From a gamma proteobacterium symbiont of Stewartia floridana (GTDB taxonomy: Bacteria > Pseudomonadota > Gammaproteobacteria > Chromatiales > Chromatiaceae), in assembly GCA_003676145.1 (NCBI GenBank), contig NAUB01000024.1, forward strand, positions 336,746-400,745: a stretch of DNA of 64,000 nt, given 5' to 3'. Both the position numbers and the translations under genes were made by a program. Of this stretch, positions 17,649 to 25,841 are shown one piece after another. The notes under the pieces are model-generated. The model was not told where the DNA came from and did no database searches. It worked only from the letters and a program-made list of their open reading frames with translations. How positions within the stretch are numbered: the first letter of the stretch is position 1; the number at the start of each line of letters is the position of its first letter.

Positions 17649-18287
17649 TTACCGTTGGCCGATTACGCCAGCCATCATAAAAGCCGTTACGGCTTCCAGT
17701 ATTTCAGTTTCGTCGCCATGCAGGCACCAGTCACTACCGGCCCACAACATCTCAATCGCGCCATTGAAACAGGCGTGCATACCCATATGGATATCGCCTG
17801 TAGGACGATTCGCGATCAGGCCCTGCTCCATGGCCGAGATCAACATCGGGTCTCCCCATTCACTGAATGCCCTGTCGAGATCCAGGAAGGAGGAGCGCCA
17901 GGCCTCTTCTGCCCGCTCCCTGAAATCGATTCTTTTACAATATTCAACAACATAGCGATATTCCCGGTGATCAAGGTGGTACTTGAAGGCAAGCCTGAAA
18001 ATACGCTCAAAACTCGTTAGTGTCTGATTGGGGTCAAAAGTTTCTTGCTTCACCTGAACTAACAGGCCCTCATAAAACCTCAACATCAGACGAAACAGCA
18101 GTTCATCTTTGCTGCCAAAGTGGTTGTAAACCGTGCCCTTGCCGATTTCCGCCAGTCTGGCAATCTGGTCAATCGATACGGACTCCCAGCCCGGGCCTGA
18201 AAACAGTGTCAATGCGGCATCCAGGATATCCTCTTCCCGGCGCTCAAACTCTCTCTGTTTTCTGAGTGATTTCATGATCGTTGCCAT
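17649..18287 (-). CDS. TetR/AcrR-family repressor of the RND pump
   Basis: 212 residues. The N-terminal helix-turn-helix is clear (DAALTLFSGPGWESVSIDQIARLAEIGKG, then TVYNHFGSKDELL), and a ligand-binding helical domain follows. The ATG at 18287 is used; a second ATG four codons later is possible and neither has a strong ribosome site. It is encoded just upstream of the adaptor and permease genes. Matching operator pairs before both its own gene and the efflux operon argue that it represses both, being released by a pump substrate or related compound. This regulatory reading rests on operator symmetry and on family behaviour. Confidence 0.9.
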   Translation of the reverse strand: MATIMKSLRKQREFERREEDILDAALTLFSGPGWESVSIDQIARLAEIGKGTVYNHFGSKDELLFRLMLRFYEGLLVQVKQETFDPNQTLTSFERIFRLAFKYHLDHREYRYVVEYCKRIDFRERAEEAWRSSFLDLDRAFSEWGDPMLISAMEQGLIANRPTGDIHMGMHACFNGAIEMLWAGSDWCLHGDETEILEAVTAFMMAGVIGQR

Positions 18288-18296
18288 CGAAATTTC

Positions 18297-18328
18297 TGAC
18301 TAATGGTCATTTTATGACTATTGGTCAT
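18297..18328. promoter_or_regulatory. Double TetR operator, autoregulatory
   Basis: TGACTAATGGTCA (18297-18309) and TGACTATTGGTCA (18315-18327), centres 18 bp apart, lie ten bases upstream of the TetR start codon. They match the two sites before the adaptor gene in sequence and spacing. Confidence 0.75.
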
Positions 18329-18469
18329 ATTTTTCAAGGATCATAGTGTTTGATCACTCACTGAAGCGTTATTGAGGATCTGGAAACGGGAGTAGCCGGC
18401 TGTGCAATTTAGAAATACCGGACGCCATCATCGGCCTTGCGAAACGGCAGGTTGAATCAAGCCGTATAA

Positions 18470-19126
18470 TCATTCATCAAGCAAGTCGCCATCGGGAGAG
18501 ACCACAGGCAAACCGTATATCCGCCATAGCTGCATACCTCCCCGATAGTAGAGTAGTTTCTGCTTGGGGTATCCAATGCCAATCAAGCCTTGGATTGCGG
18601 TAGGCGATTGACCGCACCAGGGACCGTTACACCAAATAACCAGTTGTTTTGCCTGGCTGAAGTCCCATTCCCCGTCGACAATTCGTGCGCCTAAGCGTTG
18701 CAGGGACTCCTCAAGGGTGAATTCATCAGCGCCCTGAGCAGGATTGAGGTGGGTAAATGGAATATTGATTGAGCCGGGTATGGTACCGCGCTCATGCCAA
18801 TCTTCGGTCCTGGCATCGATCATCAAGCCTTGTTGCTCAGCAAGCTGATTCTGTAAAAAAGCGATCAGTTCAACCTCACCGATGGTTTCTATCCCATCCG
18901 CAACCTTCATTGGCTGGGCGCAGAAAGGCGGACATGGGCGAGAGGTCCGTGCAAAATCAAACTCCAGCATGGCCTCGGTATCCTGATTCCGACGGATGGT
19001 GATCACCTTACCCTGATGCTTGACCTCAAATTCGTCGACCTGCGGGGTTATGTTCACCTCAAGGCCTTGAGCTGTGATTGTAAAAAGCATTCCCAGGAGA
19101 GTTGAGACAATCAGTTTAGAGTTCAT
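18470..19126 (-). CDS. Exported rhodanese-like protein
   Basis: 218 residues with a signal peptide (MNSKLIVSTLLGMLFTITAQG). A short N-terminal beta region contains PCPPFC, and the rest is a single rhodanese domain (about 80-210) with the substrate-side motif IDARTEDWHERGTIPGSINI and the active-site loop WCNGPWCGQS, whose first cysteine is in the place of the sulfur-carrying residue. Rhodaneses move sulfane sulfur; the periplasmic location suggests sulfur handling or redox, but this is not proven. The two extra cysteines in the N-terminal part could make a disulfide. It stands alone between the TetR gene and a DUF3754 gene. Confidence 0.82.
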   Translation of the reverse strand: MNSKLIVSTLLGMLFTITAQGLEVNITPQVDEFEVKHQGKVITIRRNQDTEAMLEFDFARTSRPCPPFCAQPMKVADGIETIGEVELIAFLQNQLAEQQGLMIDARTEDWHERGTIPGSINIPFTHLNPAQGADEFTLEESLQRLGARIVDGEWDFSQAKQLVIWCNGPWCGQSPTAIQGLIGIGYPKQKLLYYRGGMQLWRIYGLPVVSPDGDLLDE

Positions 19127-19267
19127 TCCGCAGTCCGCTTAAAAGCCTAATGAGGCGTTTCGTGCTGATCCGAACTATCGCTGGTCAGCACCAGTTGATG
19201 TTTTTTTATATCTTAAACGGACAAGTGTTACCAACCCTTGAAAGATATGGATATTGAAAATCGCCAA

Positions 19268-20416
19268 TCAATTCCGACTCTCTGGCAGCTGCATATACGC
19301 CTGCCATTGGTGATCCAATAAGTCACACAGGACCTCCGCTGAGCGGCAACTCAATGGTTCGTTTTGTTGTTCGATAAGTTTGTATTCAACAAGTTTTTTT
19401 AGACCATCCTCGATATCAAAATCGATTGTGCAATCAAACTGTTCCATCAGCCAGGCTTCACAAGCCGAGTCGAGCTCCATGCTGTTGTTCAACTTCTGCA
19501 GATTGATCAGCCCATAGGCGAGCAGGGTCTCTTTGATCTCTTCCTGGCGGGCCTGATCGACCAGGTAGGTGATTGCCCCCATGTTGTTGTCAAGATTATT
19601 AAAATAGAGATTCTGAGCCAGCGAGGCCATATACCGGGTTCGCTGCACGAACACTTTGTTGATTTGACGCCAGAGTAGTGCCGCAAATCCTGCCACCGCC
19701 ATAACGATAGCCAGTGGTGAAACGGCGGCGGTTAATTTTCCAATGGTAGCCACCAAGCCACCAGCCGTACCACCACCGCCGGTGATCGCAAGCTTGATCT
19801 TATCAGTGGTTTTCATTCTTATTTTACAGTCAGGAAAAAGCATCTCCAGATCAGGTCGTAAAATATCCTTGAACAACTTGATGTGAATTCCCGACTTGTG
19901 ATGCTCTTTTGGATAGTGAAGCAGCAGACAGATTCTCTGATAGGCGATCAGATTGACACTGCGTTTTTTGATAAACAAGGTCTTCCAGTCCCGAACCATC
20001 ACGGTACGCTGACTTTTAGCACGATAAAACAGCGAGACGTCGCTGAATTGTTCGAAATCGATCTTTACATCCAGACCGTAGGGAGAGGTCTGCTCCAATG
20101 CATATTCGATCTGCTGCCGGGTGAGTTCGCTATAATTCGCCTCCTGTAGCAGCTGCTTTACCTGTTGGATGGTATCTGCCGATTGAATCGTTTCAACCTC
20201 CTCTGCCAACAGCTCCCGGTCAGGATTGAAAGGTTGATAGAGCCGCTTCAACTTTATCAATCGATCAGAGTATTGCAGAGTAATCAGCCTGCGGATCTTA
20301 TGCACGACCCTTACCTGTTCGGAGGAGAGGCCTGCTCTGACCAACGCGGTAATCAATCGGGATGTACTAACCGGTATAAAATGATCGAATTGAGCAATAC
20401 TTTTGTGTTCTTCCAT
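19268..20416 (-). CDS. DUF3754 (TMEM143-like) membrane protein
   Basis: 382 residues. The N-terminal part (IAQFDHFIPVSTSRLITAL) and the central block (VSLFYRAKSQRTVMVRDWKTLFIKKRSVNLIAYQRICLLLHY) match the DUF3754/TMEM143 family of unknown function. A glycine-rich stretch and two hydrophobic segments (about 215-255) point to a membrane hairpin, followed by a cytosolic C-terminal domain (FNNLDNNMGAITYLVDQARQEEIKE). No catalytic motif is visible. It is separated from its neighbours and has no clear operon partner. Confidence 0.75.
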   Translation of the reverse strand: MEEHKSIAQFDHFIPVSTSRLITALVRAGLSSEQVRVVHKIRRLITLQYSDRLIKLKRLYQPFNPDRELLAEEVETIQSADTIQQVKQLLQEANYSELTRQQIEYALEQTSPYGLDVKIDFEQFSDVSLFYRAKSQRTVMVRDWKTLFIKKRSVNLIAYQRICLLLHYPKEHHKSGIHIKLFKDILRPDLEMLFPDCKIRMKTTDKIKLAITGGGGTAGGLVATIGKLTAAVSPLAIVMAVAGFAALLWRQINKVFVQRTRYMASLAQNLYFNNLDNNMGAITYLVDQARQEEIKETLLAYGLINLQKLNNSMELDSACEAWLMEQFDCTIDFDIEDGLKKLVEYKLIEQQNEPLSCRSAEVLCDLLDHQWQAYMQLPESRN

Positions 20417-20534
20417 CAGGTCAGTAACCGTTTTTTGCGATTGACGGATCAGGGCATGTTAGCCCGGTTATTGAGACTCTTATGGCCTGCAACTGTTTCG
20501 ATTCAAGCGAGCAGCCGGCTCCAGTCAGATTCAA

Positions 20535-21413
20535 TCAGGCGGATTTCAACTGAGCAGTCCGATTGTCTTTTTCTGCCGACTCGATGACTGACTGGGCCAG
20601 GGTCTCCAACGCTTTCATCGGCACCCCCTGTTTATGCCGGATCATAACGGTTGGCACCATGGCCAGGTGTGGTGGAATCTGCTCGATCGCCAGCTCATCA
20701 GCATAACGACTTTGCGCAACTACCCAAGCAGGCATCAAGGTACAACCCAGGCCGACCGAGACACATCCGAGTATGCCGTCCAGGGTTCCCAGTTCCATCA
20801 CCTCACTGACCTGCTGACCACACTCTCTGTGCCAGGCCAGCGCCCGGGCCCGATAGGCGCAACCTTCACGAAACAGGATAAGCTGGGATTGGCAGTCACT
20901 TCCTTTGGCCCGAACCAGGACCAGTTCTTCACGACCGATATCACAGACCAACAGCTCCTCCTGATCCACCCTGCCGGCTACAAAAGCACAGTCCAGTTTA
21001 TGATTCAACACCCGCTCAACCAGCGCTGAGGAAGTATCGGTCACGACTCTCAGTTCCACCCCTTTGTGGGAGGCTTTCAATCTTTTCAATGCAGGTGCCA
21101 GACGCAGGGAAGCAAAGGTCTCCATGGCACCGATGCGTAATTCACCGGACTGCTCACCAACCTGACGAACCGCCACACCTGCCTGAGATTCCAGTTGCAG
21201 AATCTGGCACGCATACTCATACAACACATGACCGGCAGGCGCCAGAGCCAGACCTCGCCCCTTGCGATAGAAGAGCTCTGAATTCAGCTCCTGCTCGAGC
21301 CTTTTGATCCTGCTGGTGACATTGGATTGCACGGTATTCAGCTTTCTGGAAGCCGAGAGAATTCCCCCCTCCTCCACTACCGCCTTGAATGTTAAGAGTG
21401 AATTCAACTCCAT
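20535..21413 (-). CDS. LysR-family regulator, divergent from an MFS transporter
   Basis: 292 residues, started at the methionine of MELNSLLTF because GGAG lies seven bases upstream; the ATG two codons earlier is too close to that site. The winged helix-turn-helix (SASRKLNTVQSNVTSRIKRLEQEL) and substrate-binding domain (RIGAMETFASLRLAPAL) are typical. It is transcribed away from the YbfB/YjiJ-type transporter at 21511 with about 97 bases between. In this family the regulator usually controls both itself and the divergent gene, so the transporter substrate or a derivative is the likely effector. Confidence 0.88.
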   Translation of the reverse strand: MELNSLLTFKAVVEEGGILSASRKLNTVQSNVTSRIKRLEQELNSELFYRKGRGLALAPAGHVLYEYACQILQLESQAGVAVRQVGEQSGELRIGAMETFASLRLAPALKRLKASHKGVELRVVTDTSSALVERVLNHKLDCAFVAGRVDQEELLVCDIGREELVLVRAKGSDCQSQLILFREGCAYRARALAWHRECGQQVSEVMELGTLDGILGCVSVGLGCTLMPAWVVAQSRYADELAIEQIPPHLAMVPTVMIRHKQGVPMKALETLAQSVIESAEKDNRTAQLKSA

Positions 21414-21510
21414 AACCATTCTCCAATACAGAATGAATTCTTCTGTAATATTCGCTTTATTTGATAGGTAGAAGTATGTAAGTTTTGTCCATCAAACTCA
21501 AGGGCGGCCG

Positions 21511-22680
21511 ATGAACCCAAAAACAGAGCGATTGAAGATACTGGTAGCCGGCATTCTCAGCCTGATCCTCACCCTGGGTATCGCCCGGTTTGCCTACACG
21601 CCCCTGCTGCCGATCATGCAGCAGCAAGCCGGACTTGGAATCTCGGAAGCGGGCTGGCTGGCCTCGATCAACTACATCGGCTACCTGAGCGGCGCGATTA
21701 TCGCAGCCCTGATCAGCGACCTCATGCTGAAAGACCGCTTATACCGGATTGGATTGATCGTCGCGGTAGTGACCACAATCGGCATGGGTATGACGGAAAA
21801 CTTCTGGATCTGGTCCATGCTCAGGTTTTTTGCCGGCTTGAGCAGCGCCGCGGGGCTTTTGTTGGGCTCCGGGCTGATTCTCAATTGGCTGATTCGACAC
21901 GACCATCGAAGTGAACTGGGTATCCATTTCAGCGGTTTAGGGGCAGGCATCGCAATCTGTGCTGCGCTGGTAGAAGTGATGAAGTCACATCTGGACTGGA
22001 GCCAGCAGTGGCTATTACTCTCCCTGCTCGGATTGATCCTGATCTTTCCTGCCTGGCGTTGGCTGCCACGCCCAGAAACCCAAAGCGTGACCCAGAGCGG
22101 GCAGTCGATGACTGACAATCCACCGAGCCCACTGTTTCTAAGACTTTTCATGGTGGTCTACTTCTGTGCCGGTGTGGGATATGTGGTCAGTGCCACATTC
22201 ATTGTGGCCATTGTGGACCGATTGCCCGGACTTGATGGTCAGGGAGCCTGGACATTTCTGCTGCTCGGCCTGGCGGCAACACCGGCCTGTATCTTGTGGG
22301 ATCTGATTGCACGTAAAACCGGCTACCTGAATGCTTTGATCATCGCTTCAATCCTGCAAATCATCGGTATTCTGCTACCGGTTGTTAAGGCTGACCTGAT
22401 CCTGGCCATGCTTGGCGCCCTGTTATTCGGAGCCACTTTCATCGGCATTGTCAGCCTGGTACTCACTATGGCAGGCCGTTACTACCCAACCCGGCCCGCA
22501 AAAATGATGGGCAAAATGACGGTGGCATATGGCATTGCCCAAATCCTGGCGCCTGCGGTGACTGGTGCTGTTGCAGCTTATAGCGGCAACTACCACCTCG
22601 GGCTCTATTTGGCTGCCGGGATGATGTCCATTGGCACAACGCTATTGTGGTATTTGAAGCGCATTGAACAAGCCAATTGA
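21511..22680 (+). CDS. YbfB/YjiJ-family MFS transporter
   Basis: 389 residues with about twelve membrane helices. The opening (GILSLILTLGIARFAYTPLL, then PIMQQQAGLGISEAGWLASINYIGYL) is characteristic of the YbfB/YjiJ family of inner-membrane major facilitators, whose substrates are mostly unknown. AAGGGCGG precedes the start as ribosome site. Regulation by the divergent LysR gene is likely. A copy of the GTGTTAACAGG element lies just past the stop. Confidence 0.88.
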   Translation: MNPKTERLKILVAGILSLILTLGIARFAYTPLLPIMQQQAGLGISEAGWLASINYIGYLSGAIIAALISDLMLKDRLYRIGLIVAVVTTIGMGMTENFWIWSMLRFFAGLSSAAGLLLGSGLILNWLIRHDHRSELGIHFSGLGAGIAICAALVEVMKSHLDWSQQWLLLSLLGLILIFPAWRWLPRPETQSVTQSGQSMTDNPPSPLFLRLFMVVYFCAGVGYVVSATFIVAIVDRLPGLDGQGAWTFLLLGLAATPACILWDLIARKTGYLNALIIASILQIIGILLPVVKADLILAMLGALLFGATFIGIVSLVLTMAGRYYPTRPAKMMGKMTVAYGIAQILAPAVTGAVAAYSGNYHLGLYLAAGMMSIGTTLLWYLKRIEQAN

Positions 22681-22686
22681 AGCTAG

Positions 22687-22715
22687 GGCCGATTGGATTC
22701 GTGTTAACAGGTCCT
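22687..22715 (+). repeat. GTGTTAACAGG element, copy 2
   Basis: This 29-base sequence, GGCC followed by GATTGGATTC and GTGTTAACAGGTCCT, matches the reverse complement of 63903-63931 with three differences. It directly follows the MFS gene stop. The core alone is also found at 16517. Confidence 0.65.
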
Positions 22716-22790
22716 AGGATATTGAATAATAAACTTAGCCTGAGATATTAATAAAACACCCAATCCCAACAGCATCTACCTCACTCCCGA

Positions 22791-22859
22791 TTGCAATAGA
22801 TCAATTAAATCCCATTGTCTTTTATCGCTTTTGTGCTTTTTGAATTACAATAGATGTAA
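22791..22859. promoter_or_regulatory. Two related inverted-repeat sites upstream of the TonB receptor
   Basis: TTGCAATAGATCAA (22791-22804) fits an FNR/CRP-type TTGAT-N4-ATCAA box with two left-half differences. TTACAATAGATGTAA (22845-22859) is a symmetrical relative sharing CAATAGAT. Both lie in the 311-base gap before the receptor gene, which otherwise shows only the repeat at 22687. Which regulator binds is not known. Confidence 0.35.
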
Positions 22860-22991
22860 CGAGTAAAGCGTCTTAATTCTTTTTTTAAGCTGCCCTGAAA
22901 TTGATGACCTATTATCACTCAATTCATTGCATCTACCTCTCTTGCTTTGAAATGAACCAGCATTGTTGGACTAAAAAAGCACTGTTAAATA

Positions 22992-25067
22992 ATGTTCCAT
23001 AAAAACATTTACACGCTATCACTCCTGTTACTTTTCGGACCACAGGTTCACGCCCTACACGACGAGAAACTTGACCATTTCCTCTCCCTCAGCCTGGAAC
23101 AGTTGATGGATCTGGAAGTGACCATCTCCACCGACACAAGGCAGACGGTAGCCAAAGCCCCCTCTGCGGTAACCGTGATTACTGAAGAGGATATCAAGGC
23201 AACCGGAGCGACAAATCTTGTTGACGTTCTCGAGAGTGTTCCGGGGATACACATCAGAGCCAATCAGTTTGGTTTCCGCCCACTGATACAGATAAGAGGC
23301 GCCACGGCCACCCAGACCCTGCTAATGGTCAATGGCGTCTCAATGCGTGATCTGTTGTGGGGCTTTGGTTTTTTCTGGAAAGGCATGCCAGTCAGCAGCA
23401 TCGAGCGAATTGAGATAATTCGCGGCCCCGGCTCTGCTCTGTTTGGTGCTGACGCCTCAGCCGGTGTCATCAATGTCATTACCAAAGCAGCCAGCAAGAT
23501 CAGCCACAACGAAGTTGGTGTTCGCAGTGGCAGTTTTGATACGGATAACGGCTGGGTTCAATACGCTGATAGCCTGAATGGTGTCGATGTCGGACTGACG
23601 ATGGATTTTTTCAATACCGACGGTCACGACCCCCAGATCGATACAGATGCCCAATCGATCTCAGACAGACGATCCGGCACCACTGCCTCGCTCGCAGCGG
23701 ATAATGCCCAATATGGTTGGAAGAGTGAAGAGATCCGCTTTTCAGCAGCCTACTCAAACTGGCGCCTGAATCTTGACTATGCCAAACATGACGATATTGA
23801 AACCGGCATGACGGGACTCGGTGTACTGGACCCAATCACCAAAGCCAATGATAAAAGGATCAATGCAGACGTTTTTTACAACGACAGTCAATTCCATCCA
23901 GACTGGATTGTCGATGCAGAATTACGTTTTCAGGACTACAGCTACTCATCCGGCGACGGCTTTCAGGAGCGCCCCCCAGGCGCCCTGTCTGAGGCAAACA
24001 GATCCGGAATAATCAATCAGATGCGTTCGGCTGAACGCAGAGTATCCGCTGAAGCCAGCGGTCTCTACAGTGGTTTTCAGGGGCAATCCGTTCGCCTCGG
24101 GACCGGTTACATCTGGCAGGATCTCTATCAGGTAGAGCAGTATGTGAACTTCGGAACCGGGCCCGATGGCGAAGAGATCCCGTTGGGTAGTGAACTGGTT
24201 GACCTCAGCGACACCCCTTATGCCTTTTCTCCGGAAAAGAGACGTAAGATTTACTATGTTTTCGCCCAGGATATCTGGCAGCTGGCGAGCGATTGGGAAC
24301 TGACTGCCGGAGCCAGGTATGATCACTACTCAGACTTCGGCAGCACATTCAATCCACGTCTTGGCCTGGTCTGGCAAAGCACTGATCAGCTGACAACCAA
24401 ACTCTTCTATGGACGGGCTTTCCGCCCGCCATCGTTTCAAGAGCTCTATGCCAGCACCTCGAATGCCCTACCCAACCCGGAACTGAAGCCCGAACGCTCT
24501 GAGACATGGGAGCTGGCCTTCTCTTATAGACTCAATTCGAATCTGAATTTCGGCATGAATCTGTTCCACTACCAGCAGACCGATCTGATTGACGATGTAA
24601 AAGCACCGGAAGACACAGTCGGCACCTTTACCAATATCGGAGAGCACACCATTCAAGGTATTGAGCTGGAGGCTAAATGGCAACTGGCAAATAATCTGAG
24701 AATTTCCGGAAACTACACCATTCGGGATCAGGACGACAGTGGGTTTCGCGCGTTTGATCAACCGGAGCAGGATGCCTATCTACGAGGTGACTGGTATTTT
24801 CTTCACCATTGGAACTGGAATCTTCAGCTCAACTGGATCGGCGAACGGGAACGCAGGGCAAACGACAGCCGAGCCACTCTTGATGACTACCTGATTGTCG
24901 ACACGACATTCAGATACTTTCCGGGTCATAACTGGGAGTTTGCCACTTCAATTCGCAATCTTTTCGATGAAGATGCAAGGGAATACACCAGCCCGAACAT
25001 TCCTGAAGGCCTGCCTCTACCGGAGAGAAATTTTTACGCAGAGATCAGATATAAATTTCACGACTGA
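22992..25067 (+). CDS. TonB-dependent outer-membrane receptor
   Basis: 691 residues. A signal peptide (ending GPQVHA) is followed by a plug domain (about 50-165: APSAVTVITEEDIKATGATN and IEIIRGPGSALFGADASAGV) and a C-terminal beta-barrel ending in phenylalanine-rich strands (NFYAEIRYKFHD). It imports a ligand across the outer membrane using TonB energy, or acts as a sensor. Size and plug resemble the cobalamin/siderophore group, but the substrate cannot be read. It lies upstream of yfiR-like and hybrid-kinase genes on the same strand, a context often seen for YfiR proteins. Two possible operator sites precede it. Confidence 0.9.
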   Translation: MFHKNIYTLSLLLLFGPQVHALHDEKLDHFLSLSLEQLMDLEVTISTDTRQTVAKAPSAVTVITEEDIKATGATNLVDVLESVPGIHIRANQFGFRPLIQIRGATATQTLLMVNGVSMRDLLWGFGFFWKGMPVSSIERIEIIRGPGSALFGADASAGVINVITKAASKISHNEVGVRSGSFDTDNGWVQYADSLNGVDVGLTMDFFNTDGHDPQIDTDAQSISDRRSGTTASLAADNAQYGWKSEEIRFSAAYSNWRLNLDYAKHDDIETGMTGLGVLDPITKANDKRINADVFYNDSQFHPDWIVDAELRFQDYSYSSGDGFQERPPGALSEANRSGIINQMRSAERRVSAEASGLYSGFQGQSVRLGTGYIWQDLYQVEQYVNFGTGPDGEEIPLGSELVDLSDTPYAFSPEKRRKIYYVFAQDIWQLASDWELTAGARYDHYSDFGSTFNPRLGLVWQSTDQLTTKLFYGRAFRPPSFQELYASTSNALPNPELKPERSETWELAFSYRLNSNLNFGMNLFHYQQTDLIDDVKAPEDTVGTFTNIGEHTIQGIELEAKWQLANNLRISGNYTIRDQDDSGFRAFDQPEQDAYLRGDWYFLHHWNWNLQLNWIGERERRANDSRATLDDYLIVDTTFRYFPGHNWEFATSIRNLFDEDAREYTSPNIPEGLPLPERNFYAEIRYKFHD

Positions 25068-25117
25068 TCCCACAAGCAACATTCAATAATACCGAAATAA
25101 CAGAGTTAAACGACACT

Positions 25118-25234
25118 ATGAACAAAATTCCACAATCCAAGGCAACAGCCAGAGTAAGCAACTCATCTCTGTTCCACACCCATAAAGGTGATCAACAAGT
25201 TTCGATTCAGTGGCAACCGGCAACAGTCAGGTAA
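25118..25234 (+). CDS. Possible 38-residue peptide between TonB receptor and YfiR genes
   Basis: An ATG-started frame in the 222-base gap encodes a polar 38-residue peptide with no membrane segment or known motif. No ribosome site is evident upstream. Its position inside the putative operon makes it worth noting, but chance is as likely as a real gene. Confidence 0.2.
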   Translation: MNKIPQSKATARVSNSSLFHTHKGDQQVSIQWQPATVR

Positions 25235-25289
25235 CGAATAGAGAACAGTATTGAAATAACAGAATAACACTTGCAAGTGGATTGAGATC

Positions 25290-25841
25290 GTGGCAACAAG
25301 GCTGTTGACCTACATATCGATAGTGGTGCTTTCATTGTCCGCAATGACAGCCTCTGCCGCTCAGGATTCTGAGCTGGAGACAGCTCTATTGAAAACAGTT
25401 TTTATCTACAATTTTGCGAAGTTCACTCGCTGGCCTGAGAATCGATCCATACCAAAACAGGACGCCTTAACACTATGCTCGATCGGCGACGACAATATAA
25501 CCAACAACCTGCCTAAACTGGCAGGCCGGGTGCTACGAGGAAAGCCTATCAAGAGCGTCAAAATCAGCAACGAATCAGAGCTGGGTGAGTGCCATGTACT
25601 CTATATTGCACAATCAATACATAATCGCATTCAGGAAATCCTACAGCCGATCAAGATGAGACCAATATTAACAATCAGTGAAATGCAGCAATTCAGTCAA
25701 AATGGTGGAATGATCGAACTGACACAGGATCAGGAAAAACTTCGTTTCATCATCAATCTCAACACGACGCGATCATCCGGCTTAAGACTCAGTTCACAGC
25801 TACTTGACCTGGCCATCATTATCGACAATGAGGCTCAGTAA
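25290..25841 (+). CDS. YfiR-family (DUF4154) periplasmic protein
   Basis: 183 residues with GTG start and a signal peptide (ending MTASA). The family marker [12 protein letters not shown] is present near residue 37, and two cysteines (in LCSIGDD and GECHVLY) could form the disulfide known for YfiR. In Pseudomonas, YfiR is a periplasmic brake on the diguanylate cyclase YfiN. Here the stop codon overlaps the start of a membrane kinase whose sensor part resembles YfiN, so the likely role is to control that kinase. The weak ribosome site and GTG start may keep levels modest. Confidence 0.88.
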   Translation: MATRLLTYISIVVLSLSAMTASAAQDSELETALLKTVFIYNFAKFTRWPENRSIPKQDALTLCSIGDDNITNNLPKLAGRVLRGKPIKSVKISNESELGECHVLYIAQSIHNRIQEILQPIKMRPILTISEMQQFSQNGGMIELTQDQEKLRFIINLNTTRSSGLRLSSQLLDLAIIIDNEAQ

